Shown: piece by piece, positions 36,464-46,875 of the stretch
How positions within the stretch are numbered: the stretch's first letter is position 1
How the letters are laid out: each line of letters opens with the position of its first letter
Assembly: GCF_007747655.1 (NCBI RefSeq)
Contig: NZ_CP036274.1
Location: 4,960,001 to 5,024,000, forward strand
Length of the DNA stretch: 64,000 nt
Direction: 5' to 3'
Origin: Anatilimnocola aggregata
GTDB taxonomy: Bacteria > Planctomycetota > Planctomycetia > Pirellulales > Pirellulaceae
Position numbers and translations under genes: made by a program
The notes under the pieces: generated by a model
Told to the model about the DNA's origin: nothing
The model's input: the letters and a program-made list of their open reading frames with translations, nothing else
Database searches by the model: none

Positions 36464-39400
36464 ATGAGATTCTCCTTCGCAGACGCGGCGCTCATCGACT
36501 CAGCAGTGCAACTGGCAGCGGCGCTGCAGCAACGGGCGACCGAATTGCAGTCGCCCGCCGAGCGCAAGCAGCAAGCCGAGCTTGACCGAATGCTTCGTCA
36601 TCCGGCAGATAAAGCCACCCTGGTCCAACTGACCGATCAGGCCTTCCGCTCGCACGCAGCCGCGCGAACAGCCGAGCAGTTCACTCACATTCTCGATGTC
36701 CAGGGAATTCCTCGCTTCTTTAGCCCGCTCGACCAGGCGCTCTTGCGCGGCTTTCAAACCTTCGGCGGTTGGCTGCCGACTGTTACCGTGCCACTGGTGA
36801 AAGCGCACTTGCAGCACGAAACGGCCAACGTCGTTCTCCCAGCTGAACCGGAAGTGCTGCGCGAACATCTGGCAGCCCGCCGCGAACAGGGAGTGCGGAT
36901 GAATCTCAACTTCCTCGGCGAATCGCTGCTGGGCGAAGAAGAGGCCACGCACCGGCTGAACAAGTATCTCGAGGCGCTGCAGACACCCGAAGTGGAAGTG
37001 TTGTCGGTCAAAATCTCGACACTCTATTCACAAATTCTGCCAATCGCCCGCAAACACACATTGCAGCAACTGTGCGACCGGATGGAGCTGCTCTATCGCC
37101 AGTCGACCAAGTCGCGATACCTAAGGCTCGATGGCACCGAGGTGCCGAAATTTGTCTATCTCGATATGGAGGAGTATCGCGACCTCACCCTGACGGCGGC
37201 AACGTTCATGCGCACGCTCAGCCGGCCGGGACTGGAACACATCAGCGCCGGAATTGCGTTGCAAGCGTACATTCCTGACTCCTTTGCAATGCAAAAGCGG
37301 ATTACCTTCTGGGCTCGCGATCGTGTGGCCCGCGGTGGAGCCCCCGTGACGATTCGCATCGTCAAAGGGGCCAACATGGAAATGGAACGGATCGATGCCG
37401 CACTCCACGATTGGCCGGCCGCACCGTTCCAAATCAAAGCTCAAACCGACGCCAACTACAAGCAAATGCTGCGCTACGCGCTGCGACCGGAGAACCTTTC
37501 CGCAGTGCGTGTGGGCATTGCTTCGCACAATTTGTTCGACGTGGCCTACGGTCTGGTACTGTCCGCCAAGACAGAAGCTGGCGATCGCGTGCAGTTCGAA
37601 ATGCTCGAAGGGATGGCCAATCATCAGCGCCGCGCGTTGCTCGAACGGACGCAGCAGCTGCTGCTCTATGCACCGGCCTGTCGCAAAGAGGAATTTCTGA
37701 ACGCCATTGGTTATCTCATCCGTCGACTCGACGAGAACACGGGCCCGGAGAACTTTTTAGGTCACGCTTTTCGACTAAAGGTGGGCAGCGACGATTGGCG
37801 GATGCTGGAGCAAAGTTTTCGCAGTTCGTTTCACATGCCGCTCAGCTCGCGACCACACCGCAGTCAGAATCGGCAGGAGCAAGAGACTGACGAAGCATTC
37901 CTGCAGCCCAAACAAGAGATTCGTTGGAATGAATTCGACAACGAGCCCGATACGGACTGGTCACTCCCTGCCAATGCGAAGTGGGCTCAGCGGATTGTGC
38001 GAACTGACGACAGCGAACTGGAACTAACCACACTGCCGATTGTCGTGGCGGGGCAGGAGATCATCGATCGCGAGTCCAAGCATTGCTTGAACCCCTCGCG
38101 ACCGGGCAAAGCAGTCTGCACTTACACGCTGGCCAATGAAGGCGATGTGAATAGTGCGGTCGAATGCGCGAAGCAAGACCGCGCGGGCTGGCGCTCGTTG
38201 AGCGTCGCTGAGCGCAATCAGATGCTTGGTCGTGCGGCGGCAGAATTACGCCGTTCACGCGCCACGCTCATGCATACCGCGCTCGTCAACGGCGGCAAGA
38301 TCATTACCGAGAGTGATCCGGAGGTTTCCGAAGCGGTCGACTTTGTGGAGTTTTACCGCGCGAGTGCTCGGCGATGGTTCGAGCTCGAATCGGTGCAGGC
38401 CACTCCCTGTGGAGTTGTCGTTGTAGTTCCCCCGTGGAATTTTCCGATTGCGATTCCCTGCGGAGGAGTGGCCGCAGCACTCGCGGCCGGCAACACGGTG
38501 ATCTTGAAGCCTGCCTCCGATACAGTTCTTGTTGCCTGGGAACTGTGCCAATGCTTTTGGCGAGCAGGAATCTCGCGCAAGACGTTGCAATTTCTTCCCT
38601 GCCCTGGCAGCGGTCCCGGCAGTCAATTGGTGAGCCATCCGGACGTGGCAGCTGTGATCCTCACGGGGGGCACCGACACCGCGCTGCGCATGCTGGCAAA
38701 GAAGCCCGATCTGCGACTCTCGGCCGAAACGGGTGGCAAGAACGCGACGATTGTCACGTCCCTTTCAGATCGCGAACTGGCGATCAAACACGTCGTGCAA
38801 TCGGCCTTTGGTCATGGCGGGCAAAAGTGCTCGGCCACGTCGCTGCTGCTGCTCGATGCCGAGATCTACGACGATGCGCAGTTCAAGCGGATGCTCTGCG
38901 ATGCCGTCGAGAGTCTGCACGTCGGCTCCGCGTACGAGTTGCACTCGCGCGTTGGCCCCCTCATTCATGCGCCAGCAGGAGCGCTCGAAGAAGCATTAAA
39001 AACGTTAGAGCCCGGCGAAACGTGGGCCGTGATGCCGCGGCGAGTGGGTGACAATCCGAATCTCTGGTCACCCGGCGTGAAGTACGGCGTGTTGCGCGGC
39101 AGCATCACACATCGCACCGAGTTCTTTGGCCCACTGCTGGGGGTGATGCGATTTGAAAGCCTGGACGAGGCCCTCGAATTGGTAAACGAAACGGGCTATG
39201 GACTGACCAGCGCAATTCATAGTTTGGACGATCGCGAAATCGATCTCTGGAAAGCGGGCATTCGGGCAGGGAACCTCTACATCAATCGTGGCACTACGGG
39301 TGCGATTGTTTTGCGGCAGCCGTTCGGCGGCATGGGTGCCTCGGCAGTTGGCCCAGGCCTGAAAGCGGGGGGGCCGAATTACGTCGCTGCCTTCCTGGAC

Positions 39401-40105
39401 TTTGTTGATCGAGACTCAGCGGTCGCGACTGCTGAAGCTCCGTTACACAATTCAAACCTGGCGGACTTGCTTCATAAGTTGGATCCCCGCCAGGCAGATA
39501 ATCGACGACTAAGACGGGCCATCGCCAGCTACGACTACGCCTGGCAACACGAATTCGCGCGCGAGCACGATCATTTTCGCCTGCTTGGTCAAGATAATAT
39601 CCGTCGCTATTTGCCGCTGACAGAAGTCTGCGTGCGCGTGGTGACCGGCGACACGCGGTTCGATGTGCTCGCACGAATTGCTGCCTCGCGAGTTACGGGC
39701 GCACGGGTTGTGGTCAGCCTGGCTCCGGAGTGCGAGGAAGAGTGGAGCGAGCAACTCGATCGATTGACCGAGTCCTGGGCTGCGGGAATTGAGACACTCA
39801 CTGAGACCGACGACGACTTGATTCGCAATCTGGAACAAGTTCCCGATGTGCGACTGCGATACTCGTGCCGGGAGCGTGTGCCGCTGGCGGTTCGGCAAGC
39901 AGCGGCGCAAGTGGGCCGCTGGATCGCCGATGTTCCCGTTGTTAGCGAAGGTCTGATTGAACTGTTGTGGTATGTCCGCGAGCAAAGCATTTCGTACGAT
40001 TATCATCGCTACGGCAATCTTGGCACGCGGGCCGCGGAACCCCGCCGCGCACTACTTGGTAGTGACACAGTCTTACCACCAATCGGGGAGCGGCGAATTG
40101 ATTAG
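36464..40105 (+). CDS. putA: Bifunctional proline dehydrogenase/P5C dehydrogenase
   Basis: A 1213-residue enzyme that oxidises proline to glutamate in two steps. The proline dehydrogenase barrel occupies about 100-440 (RIVKGANMEMERIDAAL; FEMLEGMANHQRRAL, which carries the substrate/flavin-binding region). The aldehyde dehydrogenase half runs from about 500 to 1000 with VPPWNFPIAIPCGG, E755 in AETGGKNA as general base and C789 in GGQKCSA as nucleophile, 34 residues apart as expected. A C-terminal extension of about 200 residues lacks a clear motif. No ribbon-helix-helix DNA-binding domain precedes it, so it is not a self-regulating PutA. It stands alone. Confidence 0.96.
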   Translation: MRFSFADAALIDSAVQLAAALQQRATELQSPAERKQQAELDRMLRHPADKATLVQLTDQAFRSHAAARTAEQFTHILDVQGIPRFFSPLDQALLRGFQTFGGWLPTVTVPLVKAHLQHETANVVLPAEPEVLREHLAARREQGVRMNLNFLGESLLGEEEATHRLNKYLEALQTPEVEVLSVKISTLYSQILPIARKHTLQQLCDRMELLYRQSTKSRYLRLDGTEVPKFVYLDMEEYRDLTLTAATFMRTLSRPGLEHISAGIALQAYIPDSFAMQKRITFWARDRVARGGAPVTIRIVKGANMEMERIDAALHDWPAAPFQIKAQTDANYKQMLRYALRPENLSAVRVGIASHNLFDVAYGLVLSAKTEAGDRVQFEMLEGMANHQRRALLERTQQLLLYAPACRKEEFLNAIGYLIRRLDENTGPENFLGHAFRLKVGSDDWRMLEQSFRSSFHMPLSSRPHRSQNRQEQETDEAFLQPKQEIRWNEFDNEPDTDWSLPANAKWAQRIVRTDDSELELTTLPIVVAGQEIIDRESKHCLNPSRPGKAVCTYTLANEGDVNSAVECAKQDRAGWRSLSVAERNQMLGRAAAELRRSRATLMHTALVNGGKIITESDPEVSEAVDFVEFYRASARRWFELESVQATPCGVVVVVPPWNFPIAIPCGGVAAALAAGNTVILKPASDTVLVAWELCQCFWRAGISRKTLQFLPCPGSGPGSQLVSHPDVAAVILTGGTDTALRMLAKKPDLRLSAETGGKNATIVTSLSDRELAIKHVVQSAFGHGGQKCSATSLLLLDAEIYDDAQFKRMLCDAVESLHVGSAYELHSRVGPLIHAPAGALEEALKTLEPGETWAVMPRRVGDNPNLWSPGVKYGVLRGSITHRTEFFGPLLGVMRFESLDEALELVNETGYGLTSAIHSLDDREIDLWKAGIRAGNLYINRGTTGAIVLRQPFGGMGASAVGPGLKAGGPNYVAAFLDFVDRDSAVATAEAPLHNSNLADLLHKLDPRQADNRRLRRAIASYDYAWQHEFAREHDHFRLLGQDNIRRYLPLTEVCVRVVTGDTRFDVLARIAASRVTGARVVVSLAPECEEEWSEQLDRLTESWAAGIETLTETDDDLIRNLEQVPDVRLRYSCRERVPLAVRQAAAQVGRWIADVPVVSEGLIELLWYVREQSISYDYHRYGNLGTRAAEPRRALLGSDTVLPPIGERRID

Positions 40106-40173
40106 CCCGTTGCCCGGTGGCGGATTCCGGCCCAGAATACGGCCTGCAATTACTGAATAGCCGAGATTGAACC

Positions 40174-40866
40174 ATGCTTATTGCCAATCGATTCTTATTC
40201 CTCGCCTGCGTAGCGTTCTCTCCGGCTTTGTTGGCCGCGGAGCCGGCAGCCATTAAAAAGGCCGATGAGTTTCCGCTGGAGTTTCGGATCATCGATCCGG
40301 ATCACCAGAAGAACGCGGCGGCCAAAACCATCGAAGAAAAGTTGCCGCCCCTCATTGTCATGTTTCCTGGTGGCAAAACCGCAGACAAAGTCGATGCCAC
40401 CGCGCCGATTGGCCGACTTGAGGGTTTTCGGGGCAAGTCGAAAATGCTCCCCGAATCGAACGATGATCCCGGTCTGCCCGTTTTGCTATACGGACTTCGC
40501 TTTCATCAGCGCAAAGGAGAAGACGGCAAGCTGGCCGGCTATGACGTGGAACTGCAAGGGGAGTTCAATGCCGTGAAGGTTCCCGCCCCGCGCGAAGCGA
40601 TGGAAGATTTCCTCGCCGGCAAAAAGGCCACGTTCGTTCTCGAATCGAATCTGCAGTACGGCATCATCGCCACGCAATCGAAGACCAAACTCGAACTTTT
40701 GCGCAGCGGCGATCAGATCTTCATCTTTTCCGTCGAAGGGGATTTCACTTTTCGCGAAGCATTTACTTTCTACAAAAGCCCCACGCTGAAGACGGAAACG
40801 CCGCCTGCTCGTAAGTATCTGTATTACGGCGAACGAGCCAAGCTGCCAGAGTTGCGAATTCTGTAA
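40174..40866 (+). CDS. Exported protein of unknown function
   Basis: A 230-residue protein with a Sec signal of about 22 residues (ending LLAAEP). The mature protein is mainly charged and beta-rich, without Cys pairs, lipobox or catalytic motif that I recognise. It starts 68 bases after putA and could share its transcript. Codon use matches neighbouring genes, so the call is firm even though function is not. Confidence 0.78.
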   Translation: MLIANRFLFLACVAFSPALLAAEPAAIKKADEFPLEFRIIDPDHQKNAAAKTIEEKLPPLIVMFPGGKTADKVDATAPIGRLEGFRGKSKMLPESNDDPGLPVLLYGLRFHQRKGEDGKLAGYDVELQGEFNAVKVPAPREAMEDFLAGKKATFVLESNLQYGIIATQSKTKLELLRSGDQIFIFSVEGDFTFREAFTFYKSPTLKTETPPARKYLYYGERAKLPELRIL

Positions 40867-41013
40867 GCCAGCGTGACGAGACAGCACCGCTAGCGTTGGG
40901 CCGGCATTTTTGCCCGCATAATCCTCACGAACGGTAAGGTTTGCGCACGATGAAAAGCTTAGCGATCGAATCGATCGACAAGTTTCGCGTTCATCGGGCA
41001 GAAATCAACGTTC

Positions 41014-42087
41014 ATGACTTACTCGCGCCTTCTGATTCTTGCGCTCGTCATTGTCGCCTGCGGCGTGCAGCGCGCGAGTGCGCAGCTTTTGAATCCCGGC
41101 GAACCAACGCGGGCCGGCACTTTTGGCGGCTCTTCGGGCTTTGGGAGTGGTGAAGTCGGCACATCGATGCTCGGTTCGATGTACAGCGGCGACCAGACCA
41201 ACGATGCTTGGGGACCACAGCAAGCGAAACCGACTGGACCGAGCTGGGGCAACAACTCGGGCAACAGCTTTTGCGCTGATTGCAGTTCGATCTGGGACGA
41301 GTTGACATTTTTTGCGGGCATCGATGGCTCGAAGCAACCACAAGACTTTGGCGTGAACGCCAACTTGGGCGCACAGTTCAATGCGAACTGGGGTATCCCA
41401 GTTTGGAAGGACTACGGCATTGGCCTGCAAGTGGGAACGGGCCTGGTGGCGACCGGCAACACACTGCAATTCTTCGAATTCATTGGCGAGCCGACAGGCC
41501 GCACCCAAAGCTACACCACAATCGGCATGTTTCAGCGCACCCAAAACGGCTTCGCTTATGGATTGGTCTACGACTTTCTCTACGAAACCTCGTACGACTC
41601 CTTCGCGCTCGGCCAATGGCGCCTGCGCGCTTCCTACGACTGGGGGCCTTGCGATCAGTTCGGCATCACCGCGAATATCGCCAGCCTGGAAGATACAGGA
41701 ATCATTGGCGGTTTTATCCCAGTCACGCTTCGCCCCATCAGTCAGGCAACCGCTTACTGGCGTCATTACTGGGAAACTGGCGCGCAAACCTCCTTGTGGC
41801 TTGGTCTTTCTGAAGGTCACGCCGAGCATCACTTGATTGGCGGCCCAGCACCGAATCAAGATGATACGCTTGTGATCGGTGCCGACATGCTCGCGCCCCT
41901 CAGCGATCATTTTGCACTCTATGGCGAAGTCAACCTGATGATGCCCACCGATACGGGCACCGTCGATGCCTTTGTTGGCATTCAGTGGTTCCCCGGTGGC
42001 AATGCCAAGGGAGCTCGGCGCGGTCGCTATGCGCCACTCCTCCCCATGGCAGCACCAACGTCGTTCAACGTCGATCTTCAGCCCTAA
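41014..42087 (+). CDS. Putative outer-membrane barrel protein, planctomycete type
   Basis: A 357-residue protein with a Sec signal of about 23 residues (ending RASAQ). After a Gly/Ser-rich spacer, CADCSSIWDELTFFAGIDGSKQPQDFGVNANLG starts a series of alternating aromatic strands (IGLQVGTGLVATG, FAYGLVYDFLYE, WRLRASYDW, ALYGEVNLMM) consistent with an outer-membrane beta-barrel. The general appearance fits a family seen in planctomycetes as a DUF; I cannot name it with certainty. An antisense ORF of similar length (41005-42234) is a shadow. Confidence 0.75.
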   Translation: MTYSRLLILALVIVACGVQRASAQLLNPGEPTRAGTFGGSSGFGSGEVGTSMLGSMYSGDQTNDAWGPQQAKPTGPSWGNNSGNSFCADCSSIWDELTFFAGIDGSKQPQDFGVNANLGAQFNANWGIPVWKDYGIGLQVGTGLVATGNTLQFFEFIGEPTGRTQSYTTIGMFQRTQNGFAYGLVYDFLYETSYDSFALGQWRLRASYDWGPCDQFGITANIASLEDTGIIGGFIPVTLRPISQATAYWRHYWETGAQTSLWLGLSEGHAEHHLIGGPAPNQDDTLVIGADMLAPLSDHFALYGEVNLMMPTDTGTVDAFVGIQWFPGGNAKGARRGRYAPLLPMAAPTSFNVDLQP

Positions 42088-42259
42088 TTTCGCGCGGTCA
42101 AAGCCCTTAACAGCAGGGAACCGGATCGAGCGCGGTCGTTTGCGGCCGCATCTTGCTTGATCCGCGCTACGCCCGGACTTAGAGTACAGCTTGCTGCTAC
42201 TCCTCTCCGATTCTGCCCCGGCCAATCGTCCCACCTATCGCACTGCTGAGGTTCTGCCG

Positions 42260-45200
42260 ATGCGCTTGTTCGCTCGTTTTGCCGCTGCCTGGCTCGTTGT
42301 TACCTTTGCCACGGTTTCACTTGCTCAAGATTCCAAAGAAAAAAAAGAGCCACTACCGAGCACCGAAAAACCCAAGGCGGACCAACCCTTCAAGCGTCCG
42401 GAGACGGAGTTCAACTGCCGCTTTACCGAGCAGAAGATCGAAATCGACGGCCTGGGTACTGATTCCGCCTGGGAAACTGCCGATGTCATCGACGCCTTTC
42501 ATCTCCCGTGGCTCGGGGCGAAAGCGCGCGGGAGCAAGACCGCCACGAAAGCGCGGCTGCTGTGGGACCGCGACTATTTGTACTTCCTTGCCGAGATGGA
42601 AGATCACGATCTGTATGCCGATGTGAAAGACAAAGACGGGATGCTGTGGAATAACGACGTCTTCGAACTTTTTTTCAAACCAGCTGAAGACAAGCCCGGC
42701 TACTACGAGTTTCAAGTGAATGCCGCCGGGGCGACGCTCGATATGTTCTTGCCTCGACGTGGCACCGGGGGCTATGCGCGCTACAAAGACGACGGCAAGT
42801 TCGATTTTCCCGCGAAGGTCAAACTCAAAGGGTCGCTCAATCGCTGGACCGACAAAGACGAAGGATGGTCCGTCGAAGGTCGCCTGGCCTGGGGAGACTT
42901 TTTGCGCACCGGTGGCCGGCCCGAGGTGAATGAAATTTGGAAGTTCGCGCTCTGCCGCTACGACTACACGGTCGAATTTGAAGGCCCCGAACTCTCAACC
43001 ATCGCTCCGCTGAAACAGGCCAACTTTCATGCCCACGAGAACTACGCGTCACTCAAGTTTCTGGGCCCGCAACAAGAGCCGGCCGGCAAGAAGCTCGGCA
43101 TTGATCCTGCCAAGTTCAAACCGCTGACCACTTCCAAGGTCGTTGGCTCGCCCGATCCGCCCCTCCCTTATCGCGCGGTCAAGGCTTATCCCAAATTGCC
43201 GATGACGTTTCCCATTGGTGCGAAACTGATTCCCGGCAGCGATACGATGCTCGTTATCGCCCAAAACCGCTCGTCCGGGCCCTCGGTTATCAATCGCTTT
43301 CGCGATAGTGCCGAAACAACCGAACTGATCGAGTATCTGCCTGTGCCCGGTACGGGCACTGCTTACGGGATGGCGTTCCATCCTAAGTTTGCCGAGAACG
43401 GCTACATGTACCTGGGCTGGAACGGTTCGATCGACAAGAGCAAGAAGATGTGCCGCGTTACTCGGTTCAAGCTGGATCCGAAACCGCCGCACGCGATCGA
43501 TCCTGCCTCGGCGCTCGAGATCATTGCTTGGGAAAGTGACGGCCATAACGGTGCCGACGTCACGTTTGGGAACGATGGCTTTCTGTATGTCACCAGTGGC
43601 GATGGGACCAGCGATAGCGATACCAACATTGCTGGGCAAACGACCGATACGCTCCTCTCGAAAGTGCTGAGAATCGATGTCGATCATCCCGAGGGTGACA
43701 AGCAGTACTCGATTCCTAAAGACAATCCTTTCGTCCAGCGTCAAGAATTTCGGCCAGAGACATATGCCTATGGACTGCGCAATCCGTGGCGCATCACGAC
43801 CGACCCGGTGACTGGGCACATTTGGGTTGGAAACAATGGCCAGGATCTGTGGGAGCAGGTTTATTTCGTCCGTCCGGGCGATAACTACGGCTGGAGCGTC
43901 TATGAAGGGGGCAACATTTTCTATGCCGAGCGGAAACTGGGCCCCGATCCACACGTGAAACCAACGGCCGAGCACCACCACAACGAAGCTCGGTCCTTAA
44001 CGGGTGGCGTCGTCTATCACGGCTCGAAGTATCCGGAATTGAAAGGTGCCTATATCTATGGCGATCACTCTACGGGCCGCATTTGGGCCATCAAGCACGA
44101 TGGCCAAAAAGTCGTTTGGCACAAACTGATCGCCGATACGACCTACAACATTTCGGGCTTCGCGCTCGACAGCAAAGGCGAACTTCTGGTGCTCGACCAT
44201 CGGAGCAACGGCGAAGGGGGCATGTATCATCTCGAGCCCATCCCCGCGGAAACCGTCCAGCAGAACTTCCCCCGCAAGTTGAGCGAAAGTGGCCTGTTTC
44301 AAGACGTTGCCAAGCACTCGATGGTCGACGGCGTTGTTCCCTACTCCGTCAATTCCCCCCTCTGGTCCGATGGTTCGCACAAAGAACGCTTCATTGCGAT
44401 TCCCGCCATCGAAGGGCGCGATATGAAAATCGAATTCAACACGGGGCGCAGTTGGAAGTTCCCCGACGATGCCGTGCTCGTCAAATCGTTCGCGCTCGAA
44501 ACGACTGCTGGAGACCCAAAGTCGCGCCGCTGGGTCGAGACTCGCTTCATGGTCAAGCAGGAAGGCGAATGGGCCGGATACTCGTACCGTTGGAACGAAG
44601 CGCAGACCGATGCCGAGTTGGTGGAGGCAGGCGGTGCGGACCAGACGTTCGAGATTCGAGTGCCGAAGTCCAGTGAGTCGCCCGCGTCGGTTCGTCAGCA
44701 GAAGTGGCACTATCCCAGCCGGACGGAATGCATGGTCTGTCATAGCCGGGCTGCGAACTTTGTGCTCGGGCTGAGCGAGTCGCAAATGAACCGCGAGCAT
44801 GACTACGGCGGCGTGGTCGATCATCAGTTTCGCGTACTGGAGCGGTTGGGGATGCTCAAGATCGCGGCGGCAAACGAGCCCACGGTTCGATTTCGCGAGC
44901 AACTCAAGACCGCCGGGCTGGCCGATAAGGACATCAACGATCATTTTCGCAAAGCGGCTGATTCCGACATGCAACGTGCGGGAAAGACTACACAGAGCCT
45001 GTTCGTGAAAGATGTCGACGCTTACAAGAAGCTGCCGAATCCGTACGACGAGACGGAGACTCTGGATGCCCGCGCGCGGTCTTACTTGCAGTCGAACTGT
45101 TCGCATTGCCACATTGACGCGGGTGGCGGCAACTCCCAAATGCAATTGGAATTTAACACCGATCCCTTCAAGATGAAGCTGATTGGTGAGAAGCCGCTGC

Positions 45201-45505
45201 ATCACAAGTTCGATCTTAAAGATCCGCTGTTGGTGGCTCCCGGCGAACCGGACCGCAGCGTACTGTTGCATCGGCTGGCAAATCGCGGCGAGAAGAGCGG
45301 GCAAATGCCGCAGCTAGCGACGTACCTGGTTGATGAGGCTGCCGTGAAGTTGTTCCGGGCGTGGATTGCCGAAGTGAAACAACCCGAACCGCCCAAAGTG
45401 GAGCCACCGAAAACGGTACCAGCAAAAGTTGAGGCACCAAAAGCTGAGCCAGCGAAGCCGGAGTCGGTGAAACCAGAACTTCCCAAAGCGGCCCCGGCCA
45501 AGTAG
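42260..45505 (+). CDS. CBM9 / PQQ-type sugar dehydrogenase / cytochrome c fusion
   Basis: A 1081-residue exported protein from MRLFARF with a Sec signal of about 22 residues. Domains: a CBM9-like carbohydrate-binding domain (about 45-265, WNNDVFELFFKP), a glucose/sorbosone dehydrogenase beta-propeller (about 300-660, YGMAFHPKF, SDGHNGADVTFG, TYAYGLRNPWR), and a C-terminal region with two heme c sites, CMVCH (C824) and CSHCH (C947-H951). A Pro/Lys/Glu tail ends the protein. It likely binds a polysaccharide and oxidises sugars, passing electrons through hemes. PQQ dependence is inferred from the family. The antisense ORFs here are shadows. Confidence 0.85.
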   Translation: MRLFARFAAAWLVVTFATVSLAQDSKEKKEPLPSTEKPKADQPFKRPETEFNCRFTEQKIEIDGLGTDSAWETADVIDAFHLPWLGAKARGSKTATKARLLWDRDYLYFLAEMEDHDLYADVKDKDGMLWNNDVFELFFKPAEDKPGYYEFQVNAAGATLDMFLPRRGTGGYARYKDDGKFDFPAKVKLKGSLNRWTDKDEGWSVEGRLAWGDFLRTGGRPEVNEIWKFALCRYDYTVEFEGPELSTIAPLKQANFHAHENYASLKFLGPQQEPAGKKLGIDPAKFKPLTTSKVVGSPDPPLPYRAVKAYPKLPMTFPIGAKLIPGSDTMLVIAQNRSSGPSVINRFRDSAETTELIEYLPVPGTGTAYGMAFHPKFAENGYMYLGWNGSIDKSKKMCRVTRFKLDPKPPHAIDPASALEIIAWESDGHNGADVTFGNDGFLYVTSGDGTSDSDTNIAGQTTDTLLSKVLRIDVDHPEGDKQYSIPKDNPFVQRQEFRPETYAYGLRNPWRITTDPVTGHIWVGNNGQDLWEQVYFVRPGDNYGWSVYEGGNIFYAERKLGPDPHVKPTAEHHHNEARSLTGGVVYHGSKYPELKGAYIYGDHSTGRIWAIKHDGQKVVWHKLIADTTYNISGFALDSKGELLVLDHRSNGEGGMYHLEPIPAETVQQNFPRKLSESGLFQDVAKHSMVDGVVPYSVNSPLWSDGSHKERFIAIPAIEGRDMKIEFNTGRSWKFPDDAVLVKSFALETTAGDPKSRRWVETRFMVKQEGEWAGYSYRWNEAQTDAELVEAGGADQTFEIRVPKSSESPASVRQQKWHYPSRTECMVCHSRAANFVLGLSESQMNREHDYGGVVDHQFRVLERLGMLKIAAANEPTVRFREQLKTAGLADKDINDHFRKAADSDMQRAGKTTQSLFVKDVDAYKKLPNPYDETETLDARARSYLQSNCSHCHIDAGGGNSQMQLEFNTDPFKMKLIGEKPLHHKFDLKDPLLVAPGEPDRSVLLHRLANRGEKSGQMPQLATYLVDEAAVKLFRAWIAEVKQPEPPKVEPPKTVPAKVEAPKAEPAKPESVKPELPKAAPAK

Positions 45506-45637
45506 TTGCGGAAATCTGGTCGCCAAGGTGCAAGACGCGACGGTCAGCGGTAACAATATCAGCGGGCTAACGAGCGGAACTGCTGGAAATGGTTCTGTTC
45601 GTAGCGCTGACTGACTTCGCTGACCGGACAGCAGATT

Positions 45638-46177
45638 TTGGAAACCACGCTCGCTCCCATCGATTGGCAAGCGGCGCTCGCGGTGCATGACCGTTGGCTG
45701 CGCACCGTAGTTCTTGCGCGCGTCCAAGAGCCGCAGGCGGTCGACGATGTGATGCAAGAAGTCGCCCTGGCTGCGGTTCGGCAGGCTGCCCCGCTGGCGG
45801 ATGTGGCGAAGTTGGCTCCCTGGCTCTATCAGTTGGCGGTGCGTCAGTCGCTGTTGTATCGCCGCAAGTGTGGTCGCGGTCGCCGCCTGCTTGCTGGAGT
45901 ATTTGAGCGAACCCGTGAAGCTCAGGTTACTGAACGCTCGCACCCTCTCGCCTGGTTATTGGCGGGCGAACGGCAGGCACTGGTTCGCCGCGCGCTGCAA
46001 GTGCTGCCCGCCCGCGATGCCCAGATTCTGCTCCTCAAGTACACGGAAGATTGGAACTACCATCAAATCGCTGGCCACTTAGGCTGCAGTCATTCAGCGG
46101 TAGAAACGCGGCTTCATCGGGCCCGCCAGCGACTGCGCACCGCGCTGTTGCAATTGAATTCGGAGATCATGACATGA
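45638..46177 (+). CDS. ECF RNA polymerase sigma factor
   Basis: A 179-residue sigma factor with region 2 (VQEPQAVDDVMQEVALAAVRQ, RQSLLYRRK) and region 4 (LLLKYTEDWNYHQIAGHLGCSHSAVETRLHRARQRL, a helix-turn-helix that reads the -35 element). The start is TTG at 45638; no ATG lies in a better position. The stop overlaps the following anti-sigma start by ATGA, so translation is coupled. It should direct transcription of its own operon plus envelope genes, but the target promoter is unknown. Confidence 0.9.
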   Translation: METTLAPIDWQAALAVHDRWLRTVVLARVQEPQAVDDVMQEVALAAVRQAAPLADVAKLAPWLYQLAVRQSLLYRRKCGRGRRLLAGVFERTREAQVTERSHPLAWLLAGERQALVRRALQVLPARDAQILLLKYTEDWNYHQIAGHLGCSHSAVETRLHRARQRLRTALLQLNSEIMT

Positions 46178-46875
46178 GTGAATCGACTTCGCTGCCGTTG
46201 AACTCGATCACCTTCGACCGCCTCGTCGATGGGGAACTTTCGCGCGAAGAGTATCGGCAACTGCTGCAAGCGCTCGATCAACATCCCGCAGCCTGGCGAC
46301 AATGTGCAGAAGCATTCTTGGAGGCGCAAGCCTGGCGAAGCGATTTCGAATCGATTCGCACTCCGCCGGCAGCAAGTGTAAGCCAGCCTGTCGTTGCTCC
46401 CGAGAAGAAATCACTGCTGCAGAAGGATTGGCTGCGGATGCTCTTGGTGGCAGCAGCGAGTTTTCTGCTGGCATTTGTCGCCGCGCAGGCTTATTGGCAG
46501 TCGACGGCGGGCACTACGAGTGCGCCCATCCCGCCACAACTAGCGGAAACGGGCCCCGCGGAAAACTCACCGCAAAGTGTTCCGACAAAGACCAATTATC
46601 GCCCGGTCAGCAGTGTGAATCTGGCGGTCAATCGAGCAGGGCAGGAGAACCCCGAGTTGTTGCAGGTGCCGGTGTTTGAGCCCGCGGCAGCCAACGACCT
46701 GCTGAGTAATTCGCGTCCAGCGTTGCCCGACGATCTGCTCGAAGCACTGACGGCGGAAGGACACCAGGTCGATCGCCAGCGCAAGCTGGTGCCGATTGAA
46801 CTCGACGATGGTCGCCAGATGATGCTGCCAGTCGAAGGCTACCGCATTGTTCCGGTCAGCCGGCCGAGTTACTAG
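46174..46875 (+). CDS. Membrane anti-sigma factor
   Basis: A 233-residue protein starting MSESTSLPLN, within ATGA of the sigma gene. The N-terminal 60 residues (FDRLVDGELSREEYRQLLQALDQHPAAWRQC) match the sigma-binding end of planctomycete anti-sigma factors, without the zinc HCC motif. One transmembrane helix (about 95-115, MLLVAAASFLLAFVAAQAY) follows, then a periplasmic part of about 115 residues. It should hold the ECF sigma until an envelope signal releases it. A PDZ protein gene follows. Confidence 0.82.
   Translation: MSESTSLPLNSITFDRLVDGELSREEYRQLLQALDQHPAAWRQCAEAFLEAQAWRSDFESIRTPPAASVSQPVVAPEKKSLLQKDWLRMLLVAAASFLLAFVAAQAYWQSTAGTTSAPIPPQLAETGPAENSPQSVPTKTNYRPVSSVNLAVNRAGQENPELLQVPVFEPAAANDLLSNSRPALPDDLLEALTAEGHQVDRQRKLVPIELDDGRQMMLPVEGYRIVPVSRPSY

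Noticed and set aside
41005-45304. Long antisense ORFs (409, 310 and 435 codons)
   Set aside because: They oppose well-supported exported protein genes with signal peptides and motifs. High-GC coding DNA often leaves the reverse frame open.
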